Origin: SUP05 sp964577715 | GTDB lineage: Bacteria; Pseudomonadota; Gammaproteobacteria; PS1; Pseudothioglobaceae | Assembly: GCA_964577715.1 (NCBI GenBank) | Contig: CAZOAA010000020.1 | Span: forward strand, 1-27,939 | Length of the DNA: 27,939 nucleotides | Direction: 5' to 3' | Part shown: positions 1 to 7,389 of the stretch, piece after piece | How the letters are laid out: each line of letters opens with the position of its first letter | Numbering within the stretch: position 1 is the stretch's first letter | Position numbers and translations under genes: made by a program | The notes under the pieces: model-generated | What the model saw: the letters and a program-made list of their open reading frames with translations, nothing else | Databases searched by the model: none | What the model was told of the DNA's origin: nothing

Positions 1-153
1 TCGCCTTTAGGTGTGTATGATTTTCAAAAGAAATCTAGCTTAATTATGGTGTCTGACGAAGGCGCCAATGAATTGGGTAATATTGCCGCAACGCTAGCTG
101 ATGGTGAAGGGCTACAAGCGCATGCGCAATCTGCCAGATACAGAATAAAATAA
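1..153 (+). CDS. hisD: Histidinol dehydrogenase, C-terminal fragment
   Basis: This is the last 50 codons of a gene that begins outside the window, ending in TAA. The tail contains VYDFQKKSSL followed by GLQAHAQSARYR, the typical C-terminus of histidinol dehydrogenase, which oxidises L-histidinol to L-histidine in the final two steps of histidine synthesis. The catalytic and zinc-binding residues lie upstream and cannot be checked. No intrinsic terminator follows directly; the next structured element is the imperfect palindrome at 181-239. A second histidine gene, hisC, lies at 23157 in an unrelated operon. Confidence 0.85.
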   Translation, partial: SPLGVYDFQKKSSLIMVSDEGANELGNIAATLADGEGLQAHAQSARYRIK

Positions 154-180
154 CGGCGTCTTTTTCCCTTCTGCTTTGTT

Positions 181-239
181 AGATTTCTAAAATTTTCAGT
201 CACATAGATTTTCTATGCTCAGTCAAATTTTATAAATCT
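181..239. repeat. Imperfect 59-bp palindrome downstream of hisD
   Basis: The outer arms at 181-195 and 225-239 are complementary at 14 of 15 positions. An inner stem CATAG (203-207)/CTATG (213-217) closes on an ATTTT loop. The two 7-nt internal-loop strands, TCAGTCA and CTCAGTC, share CAGTC in the same orientation. It could be a degenerate terminator for hisD, a REP-like element or the end of a small mobile element. Confidence 0.5.
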
Positions 240-320
240 GCCTCACACAAGAAAAAAATACTTGTTATTTGGGTGAAAAACTCGGCCATTTCGATTATTT
301 CTGAAATTTTTGCAGTATGC

Positions 321-343
321 ACTCCCAAGCCTTGCTTGGGAGT
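321..343. repeat. Perfect 10-bp hairpin
   Basis: ACTCCCAAGC (321-330), loop CTT, GCTTGGGAGT (334-343). It is the only GC-rich stem in this AT-rich spacer. Neither side carries a T-tract, so it is not a standard intrinsic terminator. It may be a transcript-end or repeat-element hairpin. Confidence 0.6.
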
Positions 344-439
344 AATTCAAGCATAAATTTTAATAAAAAACATCATTTTCAAACCCTAAAAGCCTTTATA
401 TAGCCTTATTTATAGAGGGTTTATCGGTTTTTTAATATG

Positions 440-461
440 ATTCGTAAAATTTGCTAAATTT
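440..461. repeat. 22-bp repeat, copy 1
   Basis: It begins ATTCGTAAAA and ends GCTAAATTT. The identical 22 bases occur in the same orientation at 12950-12971. This copy stops 11 bp past the stop codon of the minus-strand membrane-protein gene at 473. Confidence 0.85.
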
Positions 462-472
462 GAGTTAAATTA

Positions 473-706
473 CTAGCGTGATTTGGATTTCATTTTTTCA
501 GAAATAACAACTAAAGCAATTCCTGGAGCTAGTGTTGCTATCATTACTATGTAATTCAACACATTAAAAGGATTAAATAAATCCATAAATGCCCAAAAAC
601 CTTCATTTAACCCAATCATAATTGAGTTAATCAGAATAAATATTCCTGCTAACCAAATCCATCCCCAGCCAATAATTTTTAGTACTTTAGTTAACTGTAA
701 ATTCAT
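473..706 (-). CDS. Small two-helix membrane protein, unknown function
   Basis: The 77-residue product is not one I recognise. It has two hydrophobic stretches, about residues 12-29 and 50-67, with a short loop between them and a basic C-terminus ending KMKSKSR, so it is probably an inner-membrane protein with two helices. There is no strong Shine-Dalgarno in front of the ATG at 706. It is divergent from the membrane-protein gene at 905. The 22-bp repeat lies directly after its stop codon. It could be a small toxin-like or accessory membrane peptide; this is not established. Confidence 0.55.
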   Translation of the reverse strand: MNLQLTKVLKIIGWGWIWLAGIFILINSIMIGLNEGFWAFMDLFNPFNVLNYIVMIATLAPGIALVVISEKMKSKSR

Positions 707-715
707 ATTTTCGTT

Positions 716-892
716 TTGTTAATTCCACAAAGAATTAAGATTGAACTAGTAGTCGACAGTAAACCCGTCCGAGGGAATCAAACCCATTCTGCTGATCCGG
801 TAGATAAAGATACAAACGGATTAAACCTCTCTTCATCTGATGATATCATAACACATTCAAACAAACTATACTTTCTGGATTTAACAAAATAA
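716..892 (+). pseudogene. Possible gene remnant upstream of the 905 gene
   Basis: A 58-codon open frame runs from a TTG (716) to TAA (890-892) with no ATG. The translated text is varied and acidic in its middle (DPVDKDTNGL, then SSSDDIITHS) and reads more like a protein end than like random AT-rich sequence. The stop codon runs directly into the Shine-Dalgarno of the next gene. It may be the tail of a truncated gene, or chance. Confidence 0.2.
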
Positions 893-904
893 GGTGGGTT
901 AATT

Positions 905-1240
905 ATGAATGAATTAGACAAAACAAGCTTTGAAAAATTAGGTGGAGAAATGAGCAAGGCGGCCATCTTTACATTTATTATCACTTTTTTATATATTGCA
1001 TTTACATCTGAAGTTTCATTTGGGCTATTAGGAGGCACATTTTTTCTTGTAGGTGGAATCTTTGTAGTATCAATTGGAATAGCCATGCCATTTATGTTTT
1101 TAAAAGTGGGTCTTCATTCAGTCTCATTTATTAAGGATGCTAAGATTGCAGTATCAATAATCGGGATTATTCTAGATATAGCGTACTTAGCATTAGTTGT
1201 GTTGGCAACCTTAAATGCACATATTTGGATATTCTCTTAG
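905..1240 (+). CDS. Small three-helix membrane protein, unknown function
   Basis: The 111-residue product is not assigned to a family. After a polar N-terminus of about 18 residues there are hydrophobic segments near residues 19-34, 39-66 and 81-105, consistent with three or four membrane passes. The start is supported by AAGGTGG at 891-897, seven bases before the ATG. It stands alone between unrelated genes in the loosely packed first 2 kb, which suggests accessory content. A reverse-strand open frame overlapping it is treated as a shadow because this strand has the ribosome binding site and the membrane-protein composition. Confidence 0.6.
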   Translation: MNELDKTSFEKLGGEMSKAAIFTFIITFLYIAFTSEVSFGLLGGTFFLVGGIFVVSIGIAMPFMFLKVGLHSVSFIKDAKIAVSIIGIILDIAYLALVVLATLNAHIWIFS

Positions 1241-1291
1241 TGGTAAGAAATTAAGTTAGTGTAAATAAGAATATCAGTGCGTATGTATTAA

Positions 1292-1687
1292 TTAGCTATT
1301 CTTTGTGTATGAAGTAGAATTAACAAGGTTAATCCAAGTGTAGTTATATTCATCAACCAAATCAAATGAATGATTGCAAGATACTTGGTTACTTATGGTC
1401 TGACTAATATCGTAATTGCACCAAACTACTAAATAAATTAATATGCCAAAATCAACTTCCCAAAAAACATTATTAAAGCTTTTATATCTGCCTGTTGGCA
1501 GCTCTTTGTGTTTTAAGACATAATTAATCAAATATACCTTAACTTGTTTTCGTGCAATACTCTGACCATAACCTGCATATGGCCCATTTCCTCGCCGACC
1601 AACTATGTAATAAGTCCAATCATTAATAATATCTTTAAACTCACTCAGTTCTTTATTAAGTCTTTTGATTTGTTGCAGTGAATGCAT
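1292..1687 (-). CDS. Conserved-looking 131-aa protein, unknown function
   Basis: I do not recognise this protein. From ATG at 1687 it is 131 residues. The N-terminal part is a charged helix (KRLNKELSEFKDIIND), followed by VGRRGNGPYAGYGQS, aromatic-rich segments, and two cysteines in the C-terminal half. No signal peptide is evident. An upstream in-frame ATG at 1768 would add 27 residues, but the 1687 start has AAGGAG six bases away and is preferred. A good promoter lies at 1786-1814, giving a leader of about 90 nt. Its isolation and base composition suggest an accessory gene. Confidence 0.55.
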   Translation of the reverse strand: MHSLQQIKRLNKELSEFKDIINDWTYYIVGRRGNGPYAGYGQSIARKQVKVYLINYVLKHKELPTGRYKSFNNVFWEVDFGILIYLVVWCNYDISQTISNQVSCNHSFDLVDEYNYTWINLVNSTSYTKNS

Positions 1688-1785
1688 ACATTTCTCCTTT
1701 TTGAGTGCTTTTAGGAAAACCCTAGGGCGCACAATATAGATCAACCGCCCAGTTCGTAGGTGAACCAATCCTTGTTACAGTTTTA

Positions 1786-1814
1786 ATTATAAATCAACTG
1801 GATTATAAACGCAA
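1786..1814 (-). promoter_or_regulatory. Promoter for the 131-aa gene
   Basis: Read on the minus strand, TTGCGT (1814-1809), a 17-bp spacer and TATAAT (1791-1786). Transcription would start near 1779. The leader to the ATG at 1687 contains a short GTTC/GAAC hairpin and a GGGCG/CGCCC pairing (around 1725-1752). Confidence 0.55.
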
Positions 1815-1822
1815 GCACTTCA

Positions 1823-1859
1823 TCAAAAATCAAAGTGGTTAATCCACTTTGATTTTTGA
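1823..1859. terminator. Perfect 16-bp hairpin, bidirectional terminator-like
   Basis: TCAAAAATCAAAGTGG (1823-1838), loop TTAAT, and its exact complement (1844-1859). On either strand the core stem CAAAGTGG/CCACTTTG is followed by ATTTTTGA, the shape of a bidirectional intrinsic terminator. It lies between the ffh stop and the promoter of the 131-aa gene, so on the minus strand it would insulate that promoter from ffh read-through. Confidence 0.6.
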
Positions 1860-1989
1860 CATAATTCCCTTTTAAAAATAAATCCAATCATGCTTATCAA
1901 AATGAAGTGTGAAAAATCTTAACTGTTTGAACGCAGTGAGTTTTAAGATTTAGCGCAATGATATTAGCAAGATTGAGATTGTTTTTAGG

Positions 1990-2035
1990 GGTGAGCTCTT
2001 TTTGGATACTTTTTCTGCTCACCAGAAAAAGTATC
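1990..2035. repeat. Two mutually exclusive hairpins after ffh
   Basis: Pairing 1 is GATACTTTTTCTG (2005-2017) with CAGAAAAAGTATC (2023-2035), 13 bp and a 5-nt loop. Pairing 2 is GGTGAGC (1990-1996) with GCTCACC (2017-2023), which uses the loop and one arm base of pairing 1. They cannot form together. Neither is followed by a good T-tract. Confidence 0.55.
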
Positions 2036-2085
2036 AAGACCTCAGCGAGAAAATCTTCGATTTGCGAGAAAGGTTTTAAAAGTTC

Positions 2086-3510
2086 TTAAAACGGAAACTT
2101 ATTACCACCACCCATACCTGGTAATTTCATCTTAGATAAATCTGGCATGCCTGCTGGTGCTTGACCACTGCCTTGTGCCTGTTGCATTTTAGCCATCATC
2201 TTCTGCATCTTACCGCCACCCATTTTTTTCATTTGCTTTTGCATTTTTTCAAACTGCTTAAGCAGTTTATTAACAGCTTGAGGGCTAGTGCCAGAACCTC
2301 TGGCAATGCGGTTTTTACGTGAGCCTTTGATTAGCTTAATGTGTGAGCGTTCTTTCGGTGTCATTGAGTTAATAATTGCCACCATTATTTTAGTATCTGC
2401 ACCACCCATTACTTGATTTTTAACACTTTGTGGAATTTGACCCATACCAGGCAGTTTGTCCATTAAAGCTTCCATACCACCCATCTGCTCCATTTGTAGC
2501 AGTTGATCACGCATATCACCTAAGTCAAATTGGCCTTTGGCCATTTTCTTGGCAGATTTTTCTGCTTTTTTATGGTCAACCTTACGAGATATTTCTTCTA
2601 CCAAAGAAAGTACATCGCCCATACCAAGCAAACGCGAAACCACACGATCAGGATGGAATGGCTCTAGTGCGTCAATCTTTTCACCAACACCTAAGAATTT
2701 AATTGGCTTGCCAGTAATATGGCGAACTGATAATGCTGCACCGCCTCGTGCATCACCATCGGTCTTAGTTAAGATAACACCAGTTAGTGGTAGCGCATCA
2801 GCAAATGCTTTAGCGGTGTGTGCCGCGTCTTGACCGGTCATTGAGTCAACAACAAATAAGGTTTCAATTGGATTAACCTTTTTTTGTAACGCCTTAATCT
2901 CACTCATCATCTCTGCATCAACATGCAAGCGACCGGCAGTATCCACTAATAAAACATCAAAGAATTGTTTTTGTGCGTGTTTCTTAGCGCTGGCGACGAT
3001 TTTTTCTGGCTTGTCATTAATACTTGAAGGGTAAAAATCTACCCCAACTTGATTCGCCAAAACCTCTAATTGGTCAATCGCTGCTGGACGATAAACATCC
3101 GCACTTACCACCAATACTTTTTTGTTTTCACGTTCTTTTAAATAACGCGCAAGTTTTGCAATTGAAGTGGTTTTACCTGCACCTTGCAAGCCAGCTACCA
3201 TCACGACTGCAGGTGGTTGTGTTTTTAAATCGAGTGATTTATTTTCACCACCAATAATGTCGGTAAGTTCTGTCTCAACCAATTTGATAAAGGCTTGAGA
3301 TGGATTAAGCCCTTCGCTTACTTTTAAACCTAACGCTTTAGTTTGAACTTGATCAAGAAATACTTTAATAACATCAAGTGCAACGTCAGCTTCTAATAAT
3401 GCACGACGTACTTCACGAATAGCCTCTTTGATGTTGGATTCGGAAAGTTTGTGCTTACCTTGCAGAACTTTAAAACTATTGGAAAGGCGATCGGTTAAAT
3501 TATCAAACAT
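2086..3510 (-). CDS. ffh: Signal recognition particle GTPase Ffh (SRP54)
   Basis: Ffh binds 4.5S RNA and signal sequences emerging from ribosomes and hands them to FtsY and the Sec channel. The 474-residue product has the NG domain with GLQGAGKT (107-114), DTAGR (190-194) and TKTDGDARGG (248-257), then a methionine-rich M domain from about 296 containing the RNA-binding stretch GSRKNRIARGSG. Length and order are normal. Upstream, TATAAT on the minus strand (3545-3540) is a likely -10 with a short leader. The pairing with divergent ypjD also occurs in E. coli. No 4.5S RNA gene was found in the window. Confidence 0.97.
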   Translation of the reverse strand: MFDNLTDRLSNSFKVLQGKHKLSESNIKEAIREVRRALLEADVALDVIKVFLDQVQTKALGLKVSEGLNPSQAFIKLVETELTDIIGGENKSLDLKTQPPAVVMVAGLQGAGKTTSIAKLARYLKERENKKVLVVSADVYRPAAIDQLEVLANQVGVDFYPSSINDKPEKIVASAKKHAQKQFFDVLLVDTAGRLHVDAEMMSEIKALQKKVNPIETLFVVDSMTGQDAAHTAKAFADALPLTGVILTKTDGDARGGAALSVRHITGKPIKFLGVGEKIDALEPFHPDRVVSRLLGMGDVLSLVEEISRKVDHKKAEKSAKKMAKGQFDLGDMRDQLLQMEQMGGMEALMDKLPGMGQIPQSVKNQVMGGADTKIMVAIINSMTPKERSHIKLIKGSRKNRIARGSGTSPQAVNKLLKQFEKMQKQMKKMGGGKMQKMMAKMQQAQGSGQAPAGMPDLSKMKLPGMGGGNKFPF

Positions 3511-3539
3511 TTTTTCAATAAATATGACTAAAGTATCGT

Positions 3540-3545
3540 ATTATA
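3540..3545 (-). promoter_or_regulatory. Likely -10 box of ffh
   Basis: Consensus TATAAT on the minus strand, 30 bp before the ffh ATG. No good -35 is visible at the right distance, so the call is tentative. Confidence 0.35.
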
Positions 3546-3572
3546 GTGTTTTTGTATTAATTGTAGTTGCGG

Positions 3573-4358
3573 ATGCTTTTATCTTATTTTTCTATTATTG
3601 CTTATTTAACTGCGGCCACGCTATTGGCGCGTTATTTCACTAAAAATGAAATTGAACATAAATATCAGCAAACCACCTCACTACTAATCAGTTTTGCTAT
3701 TATTGCGCAAGCACTTAACTTTACGGATTTTTGGGTAGTAGAAGGCATTATATTTGGTTTGGCCAATAGTGCCTCATTTGTTGCATGGTTAATTGCAATT
3801 TTATTATTTTTATCGTCTATCTCAAAACCTGTACATGCATTAGGAATTTTGGTTTATCCATTGGCTGCATTTACCCTAATATTTAGCATTTATTTTCCAG
3901 ATACAACAACTAAAGTTATTCCAATAAGCTTAGCCTCGCATGTATTCTTATCAATTACCGCTTATGCCTTATTGGCGCTTTCTGTATGTCAATCAGTACT
4001 ATTAAAAATCCAAGAACAGCACTTGCATGCACGAAAAATTAATGGGTTCATTAACAAACTGCCTCCATTACAAACAATGGAAAACCTACTATTTCAAAGT
4101 TTAAGGATTGGCTTTTACCTGCTAACTTTATCACTTATTACTGGCTTTGTCTTTATTGAAGATTTTTTTGCTCAGCATTTAATTCATAAAACTGTTTTAT
4201 CTCTAATAGCTTGGATAATTTTTGCCGTACTTGTCTTTGGTAGAAAAATTTTTGGTTGGCGCGGTAAACAAGCAATCACTTCAATACAGGTTGGATTTGG
4301 TATTTTAGTACTGGCGTATTTTGGCTCTAAGTTTGTTTTAGAAAGACTTTTGACTTAA
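3573..4358 (+). CDS. ypjD: Inner-membrane protein YpjD, CcsA/cytochrome c assembly-like
   Basis: The 261-residue product is an integral membrane protein with about eight hydrophobic segments and weak resemblance to the haem-handling CcsA/CcmC fold. In E. coli the equivalent gene also sits divergently beside ffh, which is the main support for the name; its exact role is not settled. The ATG at 3573 is chosen over a TTG six bases earlier; neither has a clear ribosome binding site. Its TAA overlaps the lepA stop codon on the other strand in the sequence TTAA, leaving no room for separate terminators. Confidence 0.8.
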   Translation: MLLSYFSIIAYLTAATLLARYFTKNEIEHKYQQTTSLLISFAIIAQALNFTDFWVVEGIIFGLANSASFVAWLIAILLFLSSISKPVHALGILVYPLAAFTLIFSIYFPDTTTKVIPISLASHVFLSITAYALLALSVCQSVLLKIQEQHLHARKINGFINKLPPLQTMENLLFQSLRIGFYLLTLSLITGFVFIEDFFAQHLIHKTVLSLIAWIIFAVLVFGRKIFGWRGKQAITSIQVGFGILVLAYFGSKFVLERLLT

Positions 4359-6142
4359 TCTATATGTAATACTGCTAGGAAAGCCTCCTGCGGAATATCA
4401 ACCTTACCAACACTACGCATACGGGCCTTGCCTTTCTTTTGCTTATCGAGTAGTTTGCGCTTACGCGACACATCACCACCATAACATTTAGCGGTTACAT
4501 TTTTACGAAGTGCTTTAACATTCGTACGAGAAATAATTTTAGAACCAATACAAGCTTGAATCGCCACATCAAACATTTGGCGTGGAATTAAATCTTTCAT
4601 TTTCTCTGCAATTTCTCGCCCTTTTCGAACTGAATCTTCTCGGTGAATAATAAGTGCCAAGGCATCAACAGTTTCACCATTGATCATAATATCAAGGCGG
4701 ATAAGATCGGACGCTTGATAGCGCTCAAATTGATAATCCATTGAAGCAAAACCACGTGAGACTGACTTTAACCTATCAAAGAAATCTAATACCACTTCAT
4801 TCAGTGGTAATTCATAAGTCATTGAAACCTGTTTGCCCATATAATTTAGACTCTTTTGCACGCCGCGCTTTTCAACACATAGGCTAATCACATTGCCTAC
4901 GTATTCATCAGTTACCAAAATATTGGCGGTAATAATTGGCTCTCTAAATTCAGCAATAAACTGGTTTTCTGGCATTTTTGATGGGCTATCAACTTTGTGC
5001 ACTTCTCCTTTCGTGTCAACTATTTCATAAACTACTGTAGGCGCAGTCGTAATTAAATCTAGATCATATTCACGCTCTAGGCGCTCTTGGATAATTTCCA
5101 TGTGCAATAGACCCAAAAAGCCAATTCTAAAGCCAAAACCTAGTGCATCAGAATTTTCCGGCTCATACTGGAGTGCTGCATCATTTAAACGTAACTTCGC
5201 TAAAGCATCTCTGAATTTTTCGTAATCTTCACCTGAGATTGGAAATAGGCCTGCAAACACCCTGGGTTGTACAGGCTTAAAGCCCTCTAGTGGCTCTTCA
5301 ACACCACCTTTAGCATTGGTAATCGTATCACCTACGGGTGCGCCATGAATATCTTTAATATTGGCAATCATAAAGCCCACTTCGCCGGCTTTCAAGCTTT
5401 CTGTCACTTGGCGTTTTGGTGTAAATACACCGACTTCATCAACCAGATGTTCTTCATTATTTGATAGTGTTTTAATTTTTGTTTTAGCTTTTATTTCCCC
5501 ATCAACCACACGAATAAGAGAGACCACGCCTAAATAATTATCAAACCAAGAGTCAATAATCAGTGCTTTAATAGGTGCGTCAATCTTACCTTCTGGCGGG
5601 GGGATTTTCTTAACAATATCCTCTAACGCCTCTTTAATACCGATACCAGATTTTGCGCTAGCTTGTACTGCATCAATAGCCTCAACACCAATCACATCTT
5701 CTATTTCTTCTGCTACGCGATCAGGATCAGCAGCAGGCAAGTCAATTTTATTTAAAATTGGCACCACCTCTAAGCCTTGGTCAATTGCGGTATAACAGTT
5801 TGCCACTGTTTGCGCCTCAACGCCTTGTGAAGCATCAACAATCAATAATGCGCCCTCGCAAGCTGAAAGCGAACGTGATACTTCGTAAGAGAAATCCACA
5901 TGCCCAGGTGTATCAATAAAATTTAGTTGATAAGTTTGCCCGTTATCTGCTTTGTAATCCAGTGTTACACTTTGCGACTTAATGGTAATGCCGCGTTCCT
6001 TTTCAATATCCATTGAGTCTAGTACTTGCTGCGACATTTCACGGTCACTCAATCCACCACAATACTGAATAAATCGATCAGCAATGGTTGATTTACCATG
6101 GTCAATATGGGCAATAATGGAAAAATTACGGATATTTTTCAT
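4355..6142 (-). CDS. lepA: Elongation factor 4 (LepA), ribosomal back-translocase
   Basis: LepA is a translational GTPase that acts on stalled or mis-translocated ribosomes. The 595-residue length is normal. Visible motifs are AHIDHGKST (11-19), the switch ERGITI (49-54), DTPGH (77-81) and NKID (131-134), followed by the EF-G-like domains and the LepA-specific C-terminus ending in a KGKARMRSVG-type basic segment. It is divergent from bcp with 45 bp between starts and convergent with ypjD. lepB, its usual downstream partner, lies 13 kb away at 19649. A consensus -10 on the minus strand lies at 6181-6176. Confidence 0.97.
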   Translation of the reverse strand: MKNIRNFSIIAHIDHGKSTIADRFIQYCGGLSDREMSQQVLDSMDIEKERGITIKSQSVTLDYKADNGQTYQLNFIDTPGHVDFSYEVSRSLSACEGALLIVDASQGVEAQTVANCYTAIDQGLEVVPILNKIDLPAADPDRVAEEIEDVIGVEAIDAVQASAKSGIGIKEALEDIVKKIPPPEGKIDAPIKALIIDSWFDNYLGVVSLIRVVDGEIKAKTKIKTLSNNEEHLVDEVGVFTPKRQVTESLKAGEVGFMIANIKDIHGAPVGDTITNAKGGVEEPLEGFKPVQPRVFAGLFPISGEDYEKFRDALAKLRLNDAALQYEPENSDALGFGFRIGFLGLLHMEIIQERLEREYDLDLITTAPTVVYEIVDTKGEVHKVDSPSKMPENQFIAEFREPIITANILVTDEYVGNVISLCVEKRGVQKSLNYMGKQVSMTYELPLNEVVLDFFDRLKSVSRGFASMDYQFERYQASDLIRLDIMINGETVDALALIIHREDSVRKGREIAEKMKDLIPRQMFDVAIQACIGSKIISRTNVKALRKNVTAKCYGGDVSRKRKLLDKQKKGKARMRSVGKVDIPQEAFLAVLHID

Positions 6143-6175
6143 GTAGGTGATAAAATGAGACTTTTCAAGCTCAAC

Positions 6176-6181
6176 ATTATA
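6176..6181 (-). promoter_or_regulatory. Likely -10 box of lepA
   Basis: TATAAT on the minus strand, 34 bp before the lepA ATG and just before the bcp start codon, so the -35 region would fall inside bcp coding sequence. The best -35 candidate, TTGAAC, has a short 15-bp spacer. Confidence 0.35.
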
Positions 6182-6187
6182 CAGTCA

Positions 6188-6637
6188 ATGAATAAAGTTC
6201 AATCAATTACCTGCTCTGCTACTAGTGATTTAAAAGTTAGTATTCCTGACCCAGAAGGACGTAATATCGTCCTATATTTCTACCCCAAAGATGCAACACC
6301 AGGTTGCACAACTGAAGGGCAAGATTTTAGAGATAATCACCAAACATTTCTTGATACTAATACAGTAATCTACGGCGTTTCAAAAGACGACATGGTTAAG
6401 CACGAAAAGTTCAAAGCCAAACAATCATTTCCATTTGAGTTAATCTCAGATGAAGATGGTGAACTTTGTGAAATGTTTGGCGTTTGGCAATTAAAAAAAT
6501 TCATGGGCAGAGAGTTTATGGGTATTGTTCGATCAACATTTTTAATTGATCCACAAGGCAATATTGTTAAATCTTGGGACAAGGTTAAAGTTAAAGGGCA
6601 TGTTGATGAAGTATTACAAGTAGTAAAAGAATTATGA
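6188..6637 (+). CDS. bcp: Thioredoxin-dependent peroxiredoxin, Bcp family
   Basis: Bcp reduces hydrogen and organic peroxides in the cytoplasm using thioredoxin. The 149-residue product carries the active-site block YFYPKDATPGCTTEGQDFRD with peroxidatic Cys40. The position where E. coli Bcp has its resolving cysteine (five residues later) is Gln45, as in the Pseudomonas-type subfamily; Cys9 and Cys94 are the only other cysteines. A longer reading frame back to 6098 would run into lepA and is rejected; ATG 6188 gives the family length. The stop overlaps the ubiG start as ATGA, so the two are translationally coupled. Confidence 0.9.
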   Translation: MNKVQSITCSATSDLKVSIPDPEGRNIVLYFYPKDATPGCTTEGQDFRDNHQTFLDTNTVIYGVSKDDMVKHEKFKAKQSFPFELISDEDGELCEMFGVWQLKKFMGREFMGIVRSTFLIDPQGNIVKSWDKVKVKGHVDEVLQVVKEL

Positions 6638-7332
6638 GTAATGTAGATTTTGACGAGGTTGATAAGTTTGCTCAACTAGCTACGCGCTGGTGGGATAAAA
6701 ATTCAGAATTCAAGCCTTTACATGATATTAATCCTCTGCGCCTTAATTATATTAAAGAGCACTGTGGCGGTTCATTAAAAGGAAAAAAAATCCTAGATGT
6801 TGGCTGTGGTGGTGGCATATTAAGTGAATCAATGGCGCATGAAGGTGCAATAGTTACTGGTATTGATATGGCTGAGGCTGGTCTTGAAGTGGCTAAATTA
6901 CACTTACTTGAATCTGGTCTTAATATAGATTACCAAAAAATTCCTGTTGAAGAATTTGCTGAAAATCATGCCGGAGAATTTGACGTGGTGACTTGCTTAG
7001 AAATGTTAGAACATGTACCTGATCCTAGCTCAATTATTAAAGCTTGTGCCAAATTAGTTAAATCTGACGGGCATCTTTATTTTTCAACCATTAATCGTAA
7101 TCCAAAATCTTATTTATTTGCCATTATTGGCGCTGAATATATATTAAAACTATTACCGCAAGGAACTCACGATTGGGATAAATTTATCCAACCATCTGAG
7201 ATGGATGAATGGGCAAGGCACTCAGATTTATCTCTTAAAAACATGATTGGTATGACTTATAACCCCTTTACTAAAGCTTACAAACTAGAAAATGATGTTA
7301 GTGTTAACTATCTTTGTCATTACACTAAATAA
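6634..7332 (+). CDS. ubiG: Ubiquinone biosynthesis O-methyltransferase UbiG
   Basis: UbiG performs both O-methylations of ubiquinone synthesis with S-adenosylmethionine. The 232-residue protein has the N-terminal FDEVDKFAQLATRWWD segment typical of UbiG, the SAM motif DVGCGGG (55-61), the acidic GIDMAEAG strand end, and the C-terminal HDWDKFIQPSE and TYNPFT stretches. Length is normal. It overlaps bcp by 4 bp and probably shares its transcript. The palindrome and promoter of the next gene begin 10 bp after its stop. Confidence 0.95.
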   Translation: MSNVDFDEVDKFAQLATRWWDKNSEFKPLHDINPLRLNYIKEHCGGSLKGKKILDVGCGGGILSESMAHEGAIVTGIDMAEAGLEVAKLHLLESGLNIDYQKIPVEEFAENHAGEFDVVTCLEMLEHVPDPSSIIKACAKLVKSDGHLYFSTINRNPKSYLFAIIGAEYILKLLPQGTHDWDKFIQPSEMDEWARHSDLSLKNMIGMTYNPFTKAYKLENDVSVNYLCHYTK

Positions 7333-7341
7333 CCCAATAAC

Positions 7342-7373
7342 CAATCTATATTATTGACTTCTAATATAGATTG
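7342..7373. repeat. 12-bp inverted repeat framing a -35 box
   Basis: CAATCTATATTA (7342-7353) and TAATATAGATTG (7362-7373) are exact complements separated by TTGACTTC. The -35 hexamer TTGACT occupies the first six bases of the 8-bp centre. This is the geometry of a repressor operator; without a T-tract it is a poor terminator for ubiG. Confidence 0.75.
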
Positions 7374-7382
7374 TAGTATAAT
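7354..7382 (+). promoter_or_regulatory. Near-consensus promoter giving a leaderless mRNA
   Basis: TTGACT (7354-7359), 17-bp spacer, TATAAT (7377-7382). The expected transcription start is 7389-7390, and the ATG of the exported-protein gene is at 7390, so the mRNA would begin at or one base before the start codon. Confidence 0.75.
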
Positions 7383-7389
7383 GGGTACT

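Larger units (their letters stand above)
154..472. other. Gene-free stretch with three inverted repeats
   Basis: I see no credible gene in these 319 bases. They hold an imperfect palindrome at 181-239, a perfect 10-bp hairpin at 321-343, a 7-bp inverted repeat AAACCCT (381-387)/AGGGTTT (416-422), and the first copy of a 22-bp repeat at 440-461. No transposase fragment is visible. Confidence 0.6.
1815..2085. other. ffh 3' spacer rich in inverted repeats
   Basis: No gene is visible. Besides the hairpin at 1823-1859 it has AAATCTTAA (1914-1922)/TTAAGATTT (1943-1951), two competing pairings within 1990-2035, and a direct repeat GCGAGAAA on both sides of a small AAATC/GATTT hairpin near 2045-2075. 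Confidence 0.5.

Noticed and set aside
440..472. Integron attC site for the 22-bp repeat
   Set aside because: No GTTRRRY/RYYYAAC core pair or characteristic folded arms accompany either copy, and no integrase is present.
760..790. tRNA T-arm-like sequence (GGGTTTGATTCCC on the minus strand)
   Set aside because: The invariant C of the T-loop is T, the stem pairs only three bases, and no acceptor or anticodon arm can be found.
778..1086. 102-codon minus-strand open frame
   Set aside because: It overlaps the plus-strand gene at 905, which has a good ribosome binding site and membrane-protein composition; this frame has neither.
2430..2833. Two plus-strand frames of 90 and 98 codons
   Set aside because: They lie wholly inside ffh on the other strand, whose motifs are all intact.
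6098..6187. N-terminal extension of bcp by 30 codons
   Set aside because: It runs into lepA, lacks peroxiredoxin similarity, and ATG 6188 gives the normal family length.
6188..6637. Loss of the resolving cysteine in Bcp as a novelty
   Set aside because: A Bcp subfamily with TTEGQ and no resolving cysteine is known in Pseudomonas and relatives, so it is not unusual.
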